Source: Marisa cornuarietis
Lineage: Eukaryota; Mollusca; Gastropoda; Architaenioglossa; Ampullariidae
NCBI GenBank assembly: GCA_004794655.1
Contig: SMMW01000634.1
Span: 2,700,501 to 2,764,500, forward strand
Length of the DNA: 64,000 nucleotides
Direction: 5' to 3'
Below are positions 35,371 through 48,344 of the stretch, piece after piece (the first letter of the stretch is position 1; each line of letters opens with the position of its first letter). Under the pieces are notes generated by a model that made no database searches, was not told where the DNA came from, and saw nothing but the letters and a program-made list of their open reading frames with translations. The translations under genes and the position numbers were made by a program.

Positions 35371-36875
35371 ACATCATCATCATTATCGTCGTCGTTGTCA
35401 TCATCATCATCATTATGAGTCCTCTTTGGGCCCTCTAGAACGTGAGGCGACAGCAAGGGACCTGCAACTGGTTCTGTTTGCTGCTGTTCTAGAGGCTGTA
35501 TCGAGTGACTGATGTCCTTTTCGATGGATCGCCTCCATGTCTCTTTGGGCATCCCTCTTTTCCTCTTTCCCTGTGGTGTCCATCGCAGGGATGTTCTGGG
35601 GATTGAGTCTGGAGGCATGCGGCACACGTGACCTAACCATCTCCAGCTCCGCAGTTGGATTGCTTCTGCCAAAGTGCACGTTCCAGCCCTCTCGCGCATT
35701 TGAGTTGGTGTTGGGCTATAAGATCTGTTGTATGCCCCGCAAACACTTGATTTGGATCTAGCTTTTTCTCGATTGAAGCTGTGGTCTTCCAGCACTCTGA
35801 CCCATATAGGAGGACACTAAGGACGTTGCTCTTGAAGATGCCGATCTTTGTATAGAGGCCAGTGGATCTCCAGATGGGCTTAAGCATTGCAAAATCTTGG
35901 TTGGCTTTGCTTATTCTTGTGTTGACCTCTTGTTCACAATCAACGTCTGCGGTCACCTTGCTGCCTAGATACACAAATTCTTTTACTTCCACTAGTGGAC
36001 TCCCGCTGATTGTGAGAGGGTTATTGTCACGTTGCTTTTTATGCCTTGTGTTTTACGAGTATTAACTATTGAGTCCTATCATGCTGGTAGTCTAAGACTG
36101 TGGTTAGAGTCCACTGTAGGCCCTGTCGACCTCCCCGTTTGACACGGCGCATGACCCAATCAATGGCCAGTGAGAACAGTATTGCTGGCAGGATGCACCC
36201 CTGCTTGACGCCTGTCTTCACTCTAAAAGGTTCTGGGCTAGTTGTTGTGGGTGACTTGGCACTCGAAGTGTTCATATAATTACTTGATAATGTTGACTAG
36301 TTTCTTTGGGATACCATAGCGACGTAGAATCTTCCAGAGAGGTACGATGTAGGCTGTCAAAGGGCTTCTAAAAGTCAATAAAGGCCATACACAGTGGACT
36401 ATTCCACTCCTGTGATTGTTCCAGGATCTGTCGCAGCACAAAGGTATGGTCGATACATGATTATCCTTTCCAGAAGCCCACTTGTTCTTGTCGGATTATG
36501 GAGTTTACTGTTGTTGTTTTGAGCTGGAGGATTATACGGCTAAAAGCGTTGCTGGTGAGGGATAGCAATGTGATGCCTCTCCAGTTATTACAGTCACAAA
36601 GGTCTCCTTTCTTTGGCATCTGGACTATAACACCTTTCCTCCAATCGGCAGGGATTTCTTCACTGTCCCAGATCTCCTGGAGGATTGTTTGTAGGATACG
36701 TGGTGTCTCTTCCTCTTCTGCTTTCAGCATTTCAGCACATACACCATCCCCGTTCTTCGTTTTGTAAATGGTTTCCTCAATTTCTTGTAATGCAATGGGG
36801 CCATTATTGATATCCAGGTCTTCTTCTGCTTCAGTGATTTCAGGTAGCTCTGACAGGTCTGGCTGGTCATTCTAT
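35371..36875 (-). mobile_element. RTE-like LINE fragment with (GAT)n-like tail
   Basis: Minus-strand frames read KTKNGDGVCAEMLKAE, WRKGVIVQMPKKGDLCDCNNWRGITLLS, TGVKQGCILPAILFSLAIDWVM, VKEFVYLGSKV, LLYGSECW, AIQLRSWRWLGHVCRMP and RKRGMPKETWRRSIEKD. The region of the FADD active site is deleted between the SLAIDWVM and YLGSKV blocks, so it cannot be active. It ends in a degenerate GAT repeat at 35371-35418. Confidence 0.85.
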
Positions 36876-37048
36876 TGAAAATGTGCAGGCATTCTTGTCA
36901 GTACCGGCAAATAGTTATTCTCTTACCGGCAACATCAAGACATTAGGAGGACCTTAGGAGACAGTCTTTTCTACTGCCTTCGAGGGAGTCCTGTTTGCAT
37001 TCTAATATAATGGGACATCTGCATTTAAACTTCCTCTAGCTTATATTT

Positions 37049-37157
37049 ATATATATATATATAAATACATACACACATATTCCATTATTTATATATATCC
37101 CGTTATATTTATTCCATTAAATATATATACCATTAAATATATATATATATATATCCC
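37049..37157 (+). repeat. AT-rich tandem repeats (ATATAT with CCATTAAAT)
   Basis: Runs of TA are separated by CCATTAAATATATATA and CCCGTTATATTTATT words. Located between two LINE remnants of opposite orientation. Confidence 0.8.
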
Positions 37158-37495
37158 ATTCCTAAGCATTATTGTCCCTCATTTTCTTTTTTCTTTCTGC
37201 ATATTTGTTCACTGCTGACAACGAGAGGTAAGGTTTGTGCTTGGACATAGCCTAACAGTACCAGAACTACAGAACCACGAGCCTAATCAGCAACGCAAGC
37301 AAATCCACGGGGAAAGTAATCCAGAATCACACCAACACCACCGCGGAAGAACTGCTAACAGAAGAACAGTCTGGTTTTCGAACAGGCAAGAGCACCGTTA
37401 ACAGATCTTTAACTGTTGCATGCTGATAGAAAAACATCTGCAAGACCAAGTGGGTATCTTCCACAGCTTCGACTTTAAAAAGACTGACACGATGG

Positions 37496-37606
37496 GTGAG
37501 GCCAGTTCTCAGGGCTAGGAGTTGGGGGTCTCCTCCTCACTACCTCTTCCTTTACAGTGCGAAATGACCTTTGGGTGAAAGCACTTTCTCACCAAACCAA
37601 CCAATC
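37496..37606 (-). repeat. Short repeat inserted in the LINE; related pieces at 24.4 and 45.3 kb
   Basis: It shares ACAGTGCGAAATGACCTT and GTGAAAGCACTTTCTC with the reverse strand of 24455-24510 and 45307-45350. It breaks the LINE frame between the early RT block and the later palm block. Probably a SINE body of unknown family. Confidence 0.45.
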
Positions 37607-37876
37607 ATCTGGCATGAGAGTCTATGGGAAGTGGTGCAAAAGTTCAGCATCAATTAGGAGCTTTCTTGAGCAGGAGGTCGTCTGCCAAGGGTTTCGTCGA
37701 CTGCCTGTACTGTTCAACATTTTTTGAGAGCATCATGTGAAAAACCCTTTACGATAATCGCACCTCCACTTCCGTCACTGGAGGTGCATTTACAACCTAC
37801 ACTTTGCAAGACATCGTACTAGCGGCCAGCACTAAAAGCGAACTGCACGACCTTACCAGCAAACTGACAGTATGCG

Positions 37877-38487
37877 TATGGGAGGGTAGAGGCGAGCCGT
37901 TTTTTCCTGCCAAGGGCCATTTGAATATTCATAACATCATTCCCGAGTCCTATAAAATTATCAACTTAAAAATACGCCTTCTTTATTTATTAAAGACGTA
38001 AGTTTAACACTTTTGCAACATGCAAAATCCCAGCCTGTCTACTGACAGTTCTCTGAGTCACCGCAATACAGGAGGATGGGCCACAGGTGTCACGTGCCCC
38101 GATATTTGGGATGACATAACCGTCATGGCATGGTCTTAATGTGCGCAGAAAGACAAAGTTTATTACCGTTCCGTACATTAGCTGCACAATCAAACAATGT
38201 AAGTGGACAAGGACTGAGTGTTGTCCAGTTTCTTTACTTCTTATCTCAAAGCAGACAACCGACGAGAACCATACGTCTCTGTCTGTCCCGTCATATTAAT
38301 GTCTTTGTCCTGTCCATCCCGTAATGGACGTTCCTTGTATGGCCCTTATAATTTACCTTATTATTATGATTCACTTAATACAAATTTATGTTGCTATGAA
38401 AAAATCTAGATTTACTGAATTTTGCGTTTCGCCTGCGATTGCCTTGGGGACCAAATTATTTCGCGGGTCGGACGTTTCCCACCCTTG
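37877..38487 (+). mobile_element. hAT-like non-autonomous element nested in the LINE
   Basis: It is homologous by eye to the element at 25449-25865: both have TTTTTTCCTGCCAAGGGCCA near the left end, share TTTACTGAATTT and TGCGATTGCCTTGG inside, and end CCCACCC(T/C)TG. The right end reverse-complements to CAAGGGTGGG. The target duplication is not clear. It carries about 190 bp more internal sequence than the other copy. Confidence 0.6.
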
Positions 38488-38991
38488 GTGTATAGCATGG
38501 TGTATGGAACAAACAATTTTAACGGCAACGACAGAGATCTGCATGAGTGGAAAATTATAGAGTTCGAGGGATTGAACAGCTTTAAATACTTGGGAACCAC
38601 TCTTGCCAAAGATGGCAGCTCTATGGCAGACGTTCATTTCAGGATTGCAACAGCAACATCAGCTATAGCAAGACTAGACAAAATGGCGCAATCATACCGT
38701 CAGGTGCAGGTGGCACCAAGTACACACTGTGCAAGTCCCTCGTAATTCCAGTCCTAATGGACAAATGTGAGACGTGGACTCTGCCTGCTGATACACAGAG
38801 GAGAATACAGATATTTGAGACCAATTAATAAGGCTGCTCCAAATCTTTTTAATGGAATGCAAAACCAATGACTTTTTATGGTTACCACCCTAGTGAGCCA
38901 CCAAGAATCCTTTCTCGTAAGGTTGTCTGGTTCGGTCATGTGGCCCGGCCCGACACTCTATGACCGTTCTTTGAGACACTTTGGAAGGAAG

Positions 38992-39165
38992 GTGGAGGAA
39001 GATAAATATTCTACTCAGAGCCAGCAGCTAAGACTAGGCAAGGCAGCCAGCTCTATAAACAGTTACCACATGCAGAGAAAGAACATGCCCGAGACGAGAG
39101 CTGAACCAAGCACAGCCAACCTTCCCTGTATTGGTGACAGGCGCTAACCGCTGCCCAACTGGAGG
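38992..39165 (-). mobile_element. tRNA-derived SINE copy 3, inserted in the LINE 3' part
   Basis: Blocks seen on the plus strand are CAGAGCCAGCAGCTAAG, GGCAAGGCAGCC, CATGCAGAGAAAGAACA, CGAGACGAGAGCTGAACC and CTGTATTGGTGACAGGCGCTAACCGCTG. Read on the minus strand, the last block is the tRNA A-box-like head. Confidence 0.75.
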
Positions 39166-39362
39166 TGGGGAGGTTGGACAGAGGAAGAACTGGTTTGCAA
39201 ACTTAAATGCTGGACCTGCTTGCTCAGCACTGCTCATGACAGGCTTGTGGCAAATCTTTTCAGCTGCTGCGTTAATTCTGACATTCCACACCGTACTTTT
39301 CCCCGATGCCAGCATAACCGTTACACTGGAACCAGTCAAGGGATGAACGAATAAATGAATGA

Positions 39363-40959
39363 CAGTCGTGGGCTAAGCGAAAAAAAAAAACACAACACTT
39401 ATCATAAGAATCTGCGGGCAGTCTGACGACGTCTGCGAAGAATGCACTGTTCTTTTTTATAAGTGATGATGTCTGTTCAACTATGAATTCTCAATAGCTG
39501 TATGACAGTATTTCCTTCATTACATTAAGTTTTTAACATTGGTTGTTCTTTTCTTAGTTTTGATATGCAAGCTTATATATATATATATACACACATTTGT
39601 TTTACAGTGTAATTTTACTTTGCATGCAGTATTCTTTTCTAATTCAAATGTTTTGTTTGGCTTTTTTGTTTATTTCAGGGTTAAAAAGGAATTTCAATAC
39701 TTTGCATACAGAAGGTTTTAGACTATTGTGTGACATAAAGAACATCGACCTTTAATCTCAAGTAATCTTGACAGCATTATGAATCAACAAAAATCTCATC
39801 TTTTTGCCTTGACTATAGAGAAATAGCAACAAGTCCCCGTGGAAACACAGGCAAGCAGGTGAGAACGTCTGCGTTTGGAGGCTGAAGGGCTGGTGTCTAG
39901 TAAACGGAATGGTTCTTTCAAGATATGGAGATTATTACCTTTTAAAGAAGTGAGATGTTTGTTGTTGGTTTTTTTTAAAAACTCTTGCTCCTTAGGTAAT
40001 CTTGCAAACCGCCCCACCTTCCTCTTGCTCGTCTGTATGACTCTCGGCTGATGACACAAGCGGCCCCACTAAACAACTGAAATGTAGAAGAAGGGCCTCT
40101 CAACACAAGGAAGTCGTCATCAAAGTCTTCATCTATTAACATCCACGTCTCTTACTCGTTTGCTGTTCAACAAAAGCCATTACGATTAAGAGACTTAATG
40201 CATGAAGATTGTTTCCGAATTTCTTTTGGCTTCTGTTCTTTCACGAGCAAAGTTTCCCATGATTTCCATTCCTCATTGTTAGAAAGAAACTAATCAAGTG
40301 ACGATCGAGAAGGGATTAAACGTTTCGAAATGCTCTTGCATTCTTTTCTGTATCTCTAGTTCGCTCGCCCACTCTCTATATTACTTTTCGACTTCTCTCG
40401 ATTCTTCTGTTAAGAGGATTCTTTTCCCTTTTTACTAAGTAACAATGCCTTCTGTACAAAACAAAAGCGTAATTGTAATAGTGAATGCGATTGTAATGAT
40501 AATTTTATTACTTCTCCCTAGCCCCGTTTCTGTGCGAAATAACTGAAATACATTTGAATCTCTCGTCTTTCCCACCTCCCTCTCTTCATTCTTTCTTTTT
40601 ATCGGGAGCTATTCAGTAGTCCACCAGCTTCTGTCTTTACACCATTTCAAATGTCAAAGGTTCGATTCTCTGAAGGGATACACTTGACCTTTCTCAACTC
40701 TCTCTTCAACGCCACCTCGATTTTTTTCAGAAACTCAGGTGTACAATGTTTGTAACATTCTAAGCGCGGAATTGTAATGACATATCAGGAGTATATGTTC
40801 ATTTGAAATAGCAGAAACGCTGCACCATATCTCTCTTCAAGCTTTTTCTCGCTTTAGTGGAAGAAAGTGGATTAAAAGAGGATACTGGTGTGTACCAAAG
40901 CAAAGAACAGATTAAGTCTGATGTTCTTCTGTACACCGGCACTCCCTAGTCTTGCATCA
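39363..40959. other. No gene seen
   Basis: AT-rich with (TA)n near 39573-39590. GGTTCGATTCT at 40659 is B-box-like but has no A box at tRNA distance. Confidence 0.55.
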
Positions 40960-41228
40960 CTGTGCCTTGGGAATAGCTGAGTGATTAGAGATAGGGGTTC
41001 AAACCCAGAGGCACATCAGATCGATACCAGTGTAGTGCAGTGAACTTTCTCCAATCGACCCAGCTGTGACAAATGGGTACCTGACTCCATAGAGGGTTGG
41101 TGAAAGGAAAAGCAGGAAGAGGGAAAAGAGCTACGAACCGCCGTCATATACAGATACTCCGAGAAAAGAGTGATGTTTAACACGTCAATCCTAAAGACCT
41201 AACAAACAAACAAACAAACAAACAAACA
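40960..41228 (+). mobile_element. tRNA-derived SINE with (AAAC)n tail
   Basis: The head TAGCTGAGTGATTAGAG resembles a tRNA A box. GGGGTTCAAACCC at 40994-41006 resembles a B box, closer than in a real tRNA, so the head has a deletion. A body with CAGCTGTGACAAATGGGTACCTGAC follows, then (AAAC)n at about 41199-41228. This is a family distinct from the five-copy SINE. Confidence 0.65.
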
Positions 41229-42948
41229 GAAAGTTAAGAGACGACCTTTACTTTTTATCTTTTAATCGGCCTGCTAGCTTCCCTTCCGTATGAGCAGCAA
41301 GGTAGTAAATGGGACGCAGCATAAAGGGAGCCCCGTAACTTTGATTGTGATTTTAGTCGATGGAAACAAACAGCTTGTATTGTATTGGGCAGCTATATAA
41401 ACCCGTTTTATTGCCATTCGTTCTGCCACAAGCCCCAACAGTTGGTGTTTCGCTCTTGGCTATTAGATTTCGCCAATCAGATTTCGCTGTCCTGTTGTTG
41501 AGGGGTGAGTCGCAAAACATTTATACCTCTTACTTCCCATTCATAAAAACGTTTTTAAAAATCGGGGCTGATAAACGGAGGCATTTTACGTCTACATGCA
41601 TTTTGATGCGTGGAAGAAGAGATAAATGTTTATACAACCCACCTCATTAGTGTGTTTTAGGCGTGCAAACAAAATGAGATCGGGTCAGGAAGTTCTTTCT
41701 TCATGTTTGGCTGGAAATCTGACTGCGCGCGTGTAGTGGTAGGTGCAGTTAATCCAGTGGTGGAGTCGTTGTCGTAGGAAGAAGACATTAAGCGTTCAAA
41801 CTAATTGCACTAAAATTAGCAGCACCATAGCTACTTCTGAGAATTATGCGTAGCGTGAAAAGAAAAGTTAGTAAAGAAAAAGTACAGTAAACCTAGATTC
41901 TTGTTACTTCTCAGGGTTAGCAACAGAAATCGTTTGAATAATCTCCCCTTAACGCGGGGATAAAGGGAGGGATGGTTGAGGTAGGTATTTTTTCTCCCCC
42001 TACACTTTAACACGCAGGTACTATGTTCTGGTTTTTCAATTTTGGGTAGAAGCAGTGCTCGAAGACCCTCTACATTTCCACCTCTCCCTGCAATTCTGGC
42101 ATGGGGCGTTTATCTTTCTCTGCACCCGTGTTGCCAAGTATTGGCAGAATAAGGGTTAATAAGGGTTAATAAAGCGGAGTCTCTTTACTCGCCGACATAA
42201 CAACTCCCAGTGACACAACGTATGCTTCTCGCTGCCATCCAATCGTTTCCCTCTCTAATCTTTCATGATGTCATGTGCTGGCTTGTCTCCGACTGGTTGC
42301 CGGCTCTCAGTGCATTCGATGTGTAACATCGACCCAACCATTGTTTGATGCAAAAGCTACGTACAGAGGGTTACAAAAATACAATATAGTGCTTGGCATG
42401 TTAACTATTTTATTACACGCTGAATCGTTTCCAGCGGCTCGTAGTCTGCACGACTGTCATTCTTCCGGGAGCGTAGCTAACTGGTAAGCTCACCCATTCA
42501 CCTTGCGGAAAACAAAAGGTGTAGAAAGAGGTTTTTATGAAACTAGGATGGATTTTGAGGCGCATAACTACTGCAGGGCATTCTAATAGTACAGCCCCAG
42601 TGGGATCGTCATAACGAAGGTAAGCTGTGTGTGGTTTCGCTAAAAACATTGTTTGCGAGTTGTGAAGTTCTTGCCTCAGAACCACCCCAGTTGACTGAAT
42701 GCTGCCTTTTTTTCTGTGTCTGTTCTTCTGCCTTCTTTCCTTGGCTACATATCTATATTCCTGCCTGTTTGCATGCGTGTATTCCTCTCTGTTTGACGGG
42801 ATTGTGGACTAGATAAGTACAATACAGAGAATGCGATGGAAGGATAGACTAATATACTGATTCAAATTGCTATCAGACATTAAGCCCTATGAATATTTGA
42901 CTATCAAAAATGAGACTTCTTAGTTTTACAATCGAACAGTTTTACAGA

Positions 42949-42952
<4 letters not shown>
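41229..42952. other. No gene seen
   Basis: AT-rich. A tandem pair AATAAGGGTT lies at about 42150-42170. No motif-bearing frame. Confidence 0.55.

Positions 42953-43018
<66 letters not shown>
42953..43018 (+). repeat. (CA)n microsatellite
   Basis: 33 CA units, uninterrupted. Confidence 0.98.
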
Positions 43019-43019
<1 letters not shown>

Positions 43020-45730
43020 CTGGAAAGCTAAGCTCAATGTGCGCGAAAGGGAGAAATACATCCTGTGTACTGTGTAAATGTGTGTGCGTGAATAAGTGTT
43101 CCAAGACTAAACATTTCAATCATTCTTTTCTCTATAGCTGGAAATCTGCGATGATGTGTATCGGTCTAGTCAATGCGCTTGTATTTAAGAAAACAATGTT
43201 TATGTTGGAAATCTGCGCTGCGAGGATCCGTATCATTAGTCATCACATTTGTGTTTAGGAGGAGAATATTCTATATCACAAACCTGTTGGTGCTTGTCCC
43301 CGTTACCGATAGCAGTAAGCATCCGATTTATAAGGGGAGGTAGAAGTAAGCTGTTTCACTGGACAAAAATCCTTCTTCCACGTATTGTACACTTAGACAC
43401 GGTGAACCATCTACGATCCACTATTGCTCATGCACTTCTCCACGCGAGCGCACGCACACACCAACAATGGGCGTGCTTTGTAATACCCAGGCTGTGGTCT
43501 TGCATAGTCACTAATTGTTCATCTGCTGCTTAGACAACACTTCGCTAACATTGTTCCTTTACTGGCCGTCATCGCTCCATAGACAGCAGCCTGATAATGG
43601 CAGCTGGAACTATGGTATCTTTTGTACACTAATGGGAGCACAGATGATATATAGAAGCATGCATTGAGTGTTGTCGCAGATATTTAAGAAAGATGGGTGG
43701 AAAAGGGAGGCTGAGAGCTTGTTACATTCAACATTAGACACTTTAGTCACTAGTTTCTTCATGGGGAGGAGGAAGGTTTGGTGGGAGGCAGGGACACAAT
43801 TGGTCAAGATGAGCGCAGTAATGCATCGGCACAAGTTAAGTGTTGACCGGCGGTGAGGTTAAAAGTATTTTATGGCAAAACTCCGGGTAGATTTTCGTCT
43901 GCTGGACTCTGCACATTCTATCCACTCAATCGTGTCACCTTTTCTTGGCCTATATACGTAGCTTTCAGTGTAAATCGTGCTCCATGTTTATCATTTGCCG
44001 CAAAGGATTTTAGCATAATACTCGCCACCGTGGCGCCAATGGTCTGTTGGGATGAGCGCAGGACTACTGTAGTCGCTGCCAGGAGCCGTTTTGTTGGTTG
44101 TTTAAATCGCACACCACCACTTCATAAATTAAAAAAAAAATACACGCCAATGAACGTATGACATAACTCTACATACCACCTTTCTGTAGTGATCGTAATG
44201 TAACCCATTTTTAAACCCCGGTTGTGCCGATGACCTCTGTCTTGCGTTCCTCAACGCACTTGCCCGTCGTAGAGGCTCCAGGCTCTGAATGGGCTCCAGG
44301 CTACCTACCGTGGCGGGCAGAGGCGTTTCGGTACGCAGAATAGCCCGCGGTCTCTCCAAGGTCTACTTCACACGTGCAGAAAACGAGCACCGGTGATATA
44401 CCTCAGCCAGCGCGACATTGAGGAGGAGGAGAAGAAGAGAAGAGGGAAAAACAAGATTTTCCTGCATTTTTGCTTCCCTACCTCTATTGTTTCACGGCAG
44501 CTTGCATGCGGGTTTTTTTCCAAGTCTTTGGTCTTGTGTCAATAATGGAATTTCACACAGAAGACCGACATTTCTTGTGAAAAACGAGGGGGAAAAGCCT
44601 ACTCTCTGGAACCCGCATTTCTTGTCCTGCATTTTCCTCTTTCATTTATTGTTCGGTTTGTTTTTTCAATACAATTGAAATGTCCTTCGGTCTTGCAAGA
44701 TTTCGATCCATATAGGTCTCTGCAAATAAAACGCTTTTTCGTTTTCCAAGTTTTCTCCTTTGTTTTCTTTTATTGCTATTCATTTTGTCTGCTGCAGTCC
44801 CTTATCTTTAAAATCTCTTGCTTACTAGCTGTTAAATTTTACCAAGTTCTCCGTGATCTCTCTTTTCCTTGTCTGTTCTTATTTTCATTTCTTTTTTGTC
44901 GTTTTCATTGTTTTTCTATGTTCATTACTAGGCATCTTCTTTACCTCTAGTCTCTAAATTTTTGAAAGAAACAGGACTGAAAAATACAACAGGATGGAAA
45001 CTGAAGCAAGCAAAGTGGTAAATGGGTGAAAGAAAGAGTGCATGGTAGAGAATACAACACAGAAAACAAGAGGATACAGAGAATATCACCTGTAAAACAC
45101 CTGAAGGGTCTCTTCTATTCCATGCTGTTTACAAGTTGTTGCTGTCGTTTCCAAGCATAATAGCAGTGTCTAGTCCCTAGGATAACTGTGGTTAGGATTC
45201 TTTTTATTGCCAAAAGGTGAATGGAAAGTCATGCAGTAATAGCTTGTCTTATGATAAAGCTGTTTATTTGTACTTCTATGCGATAACCATTTCTTTTGTT
45301 GTTGACTTTGAAAGGGAAAGTGCTTCCACCTCTCGGTAATTTCGCACAAACCATTTCTTTCGAAAAGGGGCCGCTTTTTAGCACCTAGAATTGAATGCAG
45401 AGATGAAGACAAAGTTGTAGGTAGATCTGCACAAAGAAAAGGAGACGATTAAAGTGATGAAAAGAAATGAGAGTGACCATGCAAGCAGTTAGAAGAAGGA
45501 AGGTCGGGGGGGGGGCGGTGTTGCGTGTTCAAAGTAACGAGACAGTCTTCACATGTAATTAAACCTTTAAGGACATCATACTGCTTCTTTATTTCTACCA
45601 CTTCCACTCTTTTCTCGGATACCATTTCAGGTTCAGTCTGGTTATCAAAGCTTGCATACATTTAGAACTGCTACTGCCTCCTTTGAAAGCCCGCTTAACT
45701 AACTAGTTTCACTTATCCTTTGTTCGCACT

Positions 45731-45734
<4 letters not shown>
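43019..45734. other. No gene seen
   Basis: 43250-44400 is GC-richer with several open frames but no recognisable protein. A (GAG)n patch lies at 44419-44440. 45307-45350 matches the short repeat at 24.5 and 37.5 kb. Confidence 0.45.
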
Positions 45735-45799
<65 letters not shown>

Positions 45800-45826
45800 A
45801 AGAGAGAGAGAGTGTGTGTGTGTGTG
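45735..45826 (+). repeat. Compound (TG)n(GA)n(TG)n
   Basis: TG to 45788, GA-rich to 45812, TG to 45826. Confidence 0.97.
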
Positions 45827-46059
45827 AAATTATAAACATGATAAATGAACTATGTGACTGGTATGTACCTCCTGAGAACATCCATTCAGCTGTCAATTTA
45901 AGGGAAAACACTTGTCATGCATTTTAGTTATTTTGAATTTTAGGTTCTTACTCAGTTTTCATTTTTGTACTGGGACCCTTCAGCGCTGTTCTGTGTAAGT
46001 ATTGTTTCCTACCACTCTTCCAAGCAACAGAAAAATATGAAGGTTCGGTGTTGAAAAAG

Positions 46060-46244
46060 GTTGGGGGAAGGGGAATTGGCGTTTTATGCAGAGCAAATAA
46101 TTAAGGTACTTACGGCAAAGCAGCCAGCCTTTTAAACAGATGTCACATGCAGAGAAAAAACAGCGTGCCAGAGACGAGATCTGAACCCAGGGCAGACAAT
46201 GGTATTGGTGACAGGCACTAACCATTGCGCCACCGAACCGGTGT
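46060..46244 (-). mobile_element. tRNA-derived SINE copy 4
   Basis: Plus-strand blocks are GGGGAATTGGCGTTTTATGC, GCAAAGCAGCCAGCC, ACAGATGTCACATGCAGAG, GAGATCTGAACCCAGGGCAG and GGTATTGGTGACAGGCACTAACCATTGCGCCACCG. On the minus strand the last block is CGGTGGCGCAATGGTTAGTGCC, a clear A-box head. Confidence 0.8.
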
Positions 46245-47388
46245 TCCAGGACTGGGAAGAACGGGATTAATGAAACGAAAAGAACATGACAATAATTAGC
46301 GTATTCCTACCTCTGAATATTGGAATATTTCCCTCTGTTGACCTGCCTGATGACTGATAATTCATTGATGGATGATGGAGGTGGTGCCGACGACCACCTT
46401 GAAGTCTTGTAACGCGCAGGTACAAGTAAACTGAACAACTGCCCTCGCTTTGCCCTGACACATAACTTGTGTTTACAGACATGGCACTTAGGTCAGCTGT
46501 GTTGGCCTTTCATATGTTGTCAATAACTCTTCCATATTTATGACGATCGTCAAACCCCGTGACCTCGGTGCCGAAGACTGTCAATGACGAGTGTTGCGGT
46601 CTGCACTTTAAAAAGATAAAGCTTTTAGTTTTGACTTGGTCTACGTTTCATTTGCTCCTTTGCTGGCTATTAAAACCCGAGCAATTAAATATATATATAT
46701 ATATATGTTTGTGATAGGTTACTCTGTGCAGATATAATGACAAAATGATATATCACCAATTTCGTCGGTCTATTTTTTGTGTGCAGCAGATTATAGCTCA
46801 GAAATGTTTTTATTTCTGTCATGGTTGCGTTTAAAAGTTTATGGGTAGTCGATTTTGATAAATGGGGGAACAGCTTGGAAAATAATTATACATGGAAAGT
46901 TATTTAGTAATTGTACAATATCTTACTTAGATTTTTTTTCATAATGTGCCTCGATCTGTGAGGTAGCTAGTAAATGTTTGAACGAAGTGGTTTTCGAGCT
47001 TTTAAGTGTTTCTTTGGATGACCAATACCCAGGCGCAATGTTTTATAAGAAGGAAATCGATAAGCATAGAGGAAAAAATAATTTCTTGCCTGTAAACTAC
47101 AGAAAAGGAGGTAAACCATATTTTCTTTTCCGTTCACATTTTATATGTAAAACTATCTCTGACTTATCCTCTTGTCTCTTCTTCGCTCTGGGATCCAGTA
47201 TGCCATACTTGCTGGTGTTATGGGGGCGCCAACAAAGTGACTATTTGCATGTTATATAATCGTGGGAATAGTTTTTCATTCTTGGCGCCATGTGCGGAAA
47301 TAAAAAAGGAGTAGTATCAGGAGATTTTATACGTGCGTGCGTGCGTGCGCGCCTGCGTGCGTGCGTGCGTGCGTGCGTGCGTGTGTGC

Positions 47389-47460
<72 letters not shown>

Positions 47461-48344
47461 TCTCACATAAAAGATAACATGCTATTTCGTTGAACCAAAC
47501 GGTGAGGAAAAATTTTCGGTTGAAAAAATATTTACAGATATGCTTTGATGAAACCACACTGAAAGGCTGCTTGGTTCAGTCTTCATCGACACATCAGCGT
47601 CTTAAGAAGTGAACCAAAAATCAAAAGAAGCAAACCATAATAAAAAGACGGACTCAACCAGAGAAAACTCGATACGTGTGTGAACAAAGGGAGTAATAGG
47701 TGGCTAAACCGACACTAAGGGTTGAAAATGGAGAAAAACTGTCAGAAGGAAAATGAATATGCATTGTATATAATCTACTTCAGAGAAAGTCCATTTTCCC
47801 AGAAAGCTATAAATTATAAATCAGAACGTTTTTAAGCAGAGCTAAACTGATTGTTGAGAAAGCAAGCGCAATGGGAATGATTAAAAAATAAACAAAAGTG
47901 AAGTAAACAAGAAGGAAAGAAACAGTTTGTTTCTGGACTTAGAGGACAATCGATAGACAGGGAATGACTTGTCTGTAACCACAGACCAGCTGTTGTTACA
48001 TTTTCTTTCTCAATATGCCTTACATGTGTAAACTGAATATATCATAACTGAAAAAACTATCATGGCGCTGCTTGAAAGTGGGTATATGTCGTTTGCTAAA
48101 GGGACTTCAGGTAGCATAAAGGGAAATGTTAAGATCACCAAGAATAACCAAGAAAAGCCCGCGAGAAAAGCTGAGCACGCTTTGTTGGAAAGTTATTTAC
48201 GGACATGAGAGAGATTCAGCTACGTCTCTCCAGCAGTAACAGCATCATCCACAGGTAAAAAAAAAAAAAGAAATCCCTCTCCTTTTCTCCTACCGAAGGA
48301 ACCTCAGTTAAAAAATAAAATCTCAATGAGTAGTTTTCACCCGC
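46245..48344. other. No gene seen outside the compound repeat
   Basis: AT-rich with (AT)n near 46690-46706 and the TGCG/TG repeat at 47331-47458. Confidence 0.55.
47331..47458 (+). repeat. Compound (TGCG)n then (TG)n
   Basis: TGCG units to about 47390 with one GCGCC interruption, grading into pure TG to 47458. Confidence 0.97.

Larger units (their letters stand above)
37245..39362 (+). mobile_element. RTE-like LINE remnant interrupted by three later insertions
   Basis: Plus-strand pieces read NTTAEELLTEEQSGFRTGKSTV, then a fragment of the chain around ESMGSGAKVQ and LVLAASTKSELHDLTSKL-like sequence, MVYGTNNFNGND, FEGLNSFKYLGTTLAKDGSS, RIATATSAIARLDK and KCETWTLPADTQRRIQIFET. After a SINE, GQRKNW and a tail GATGAACGAATAAATGAATGA follow. 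The interruptions are at about 37496-37606, 37877-38487 and 38992-39165. Many stops are present. Confidence 0.75.

Noticed and set aside
40640..40700. Possible tRNA gene (GGTTCGATTCT)
   Set aside because: B-box-like word only; no A box at the right spacing and no acceptor-stem pairing.
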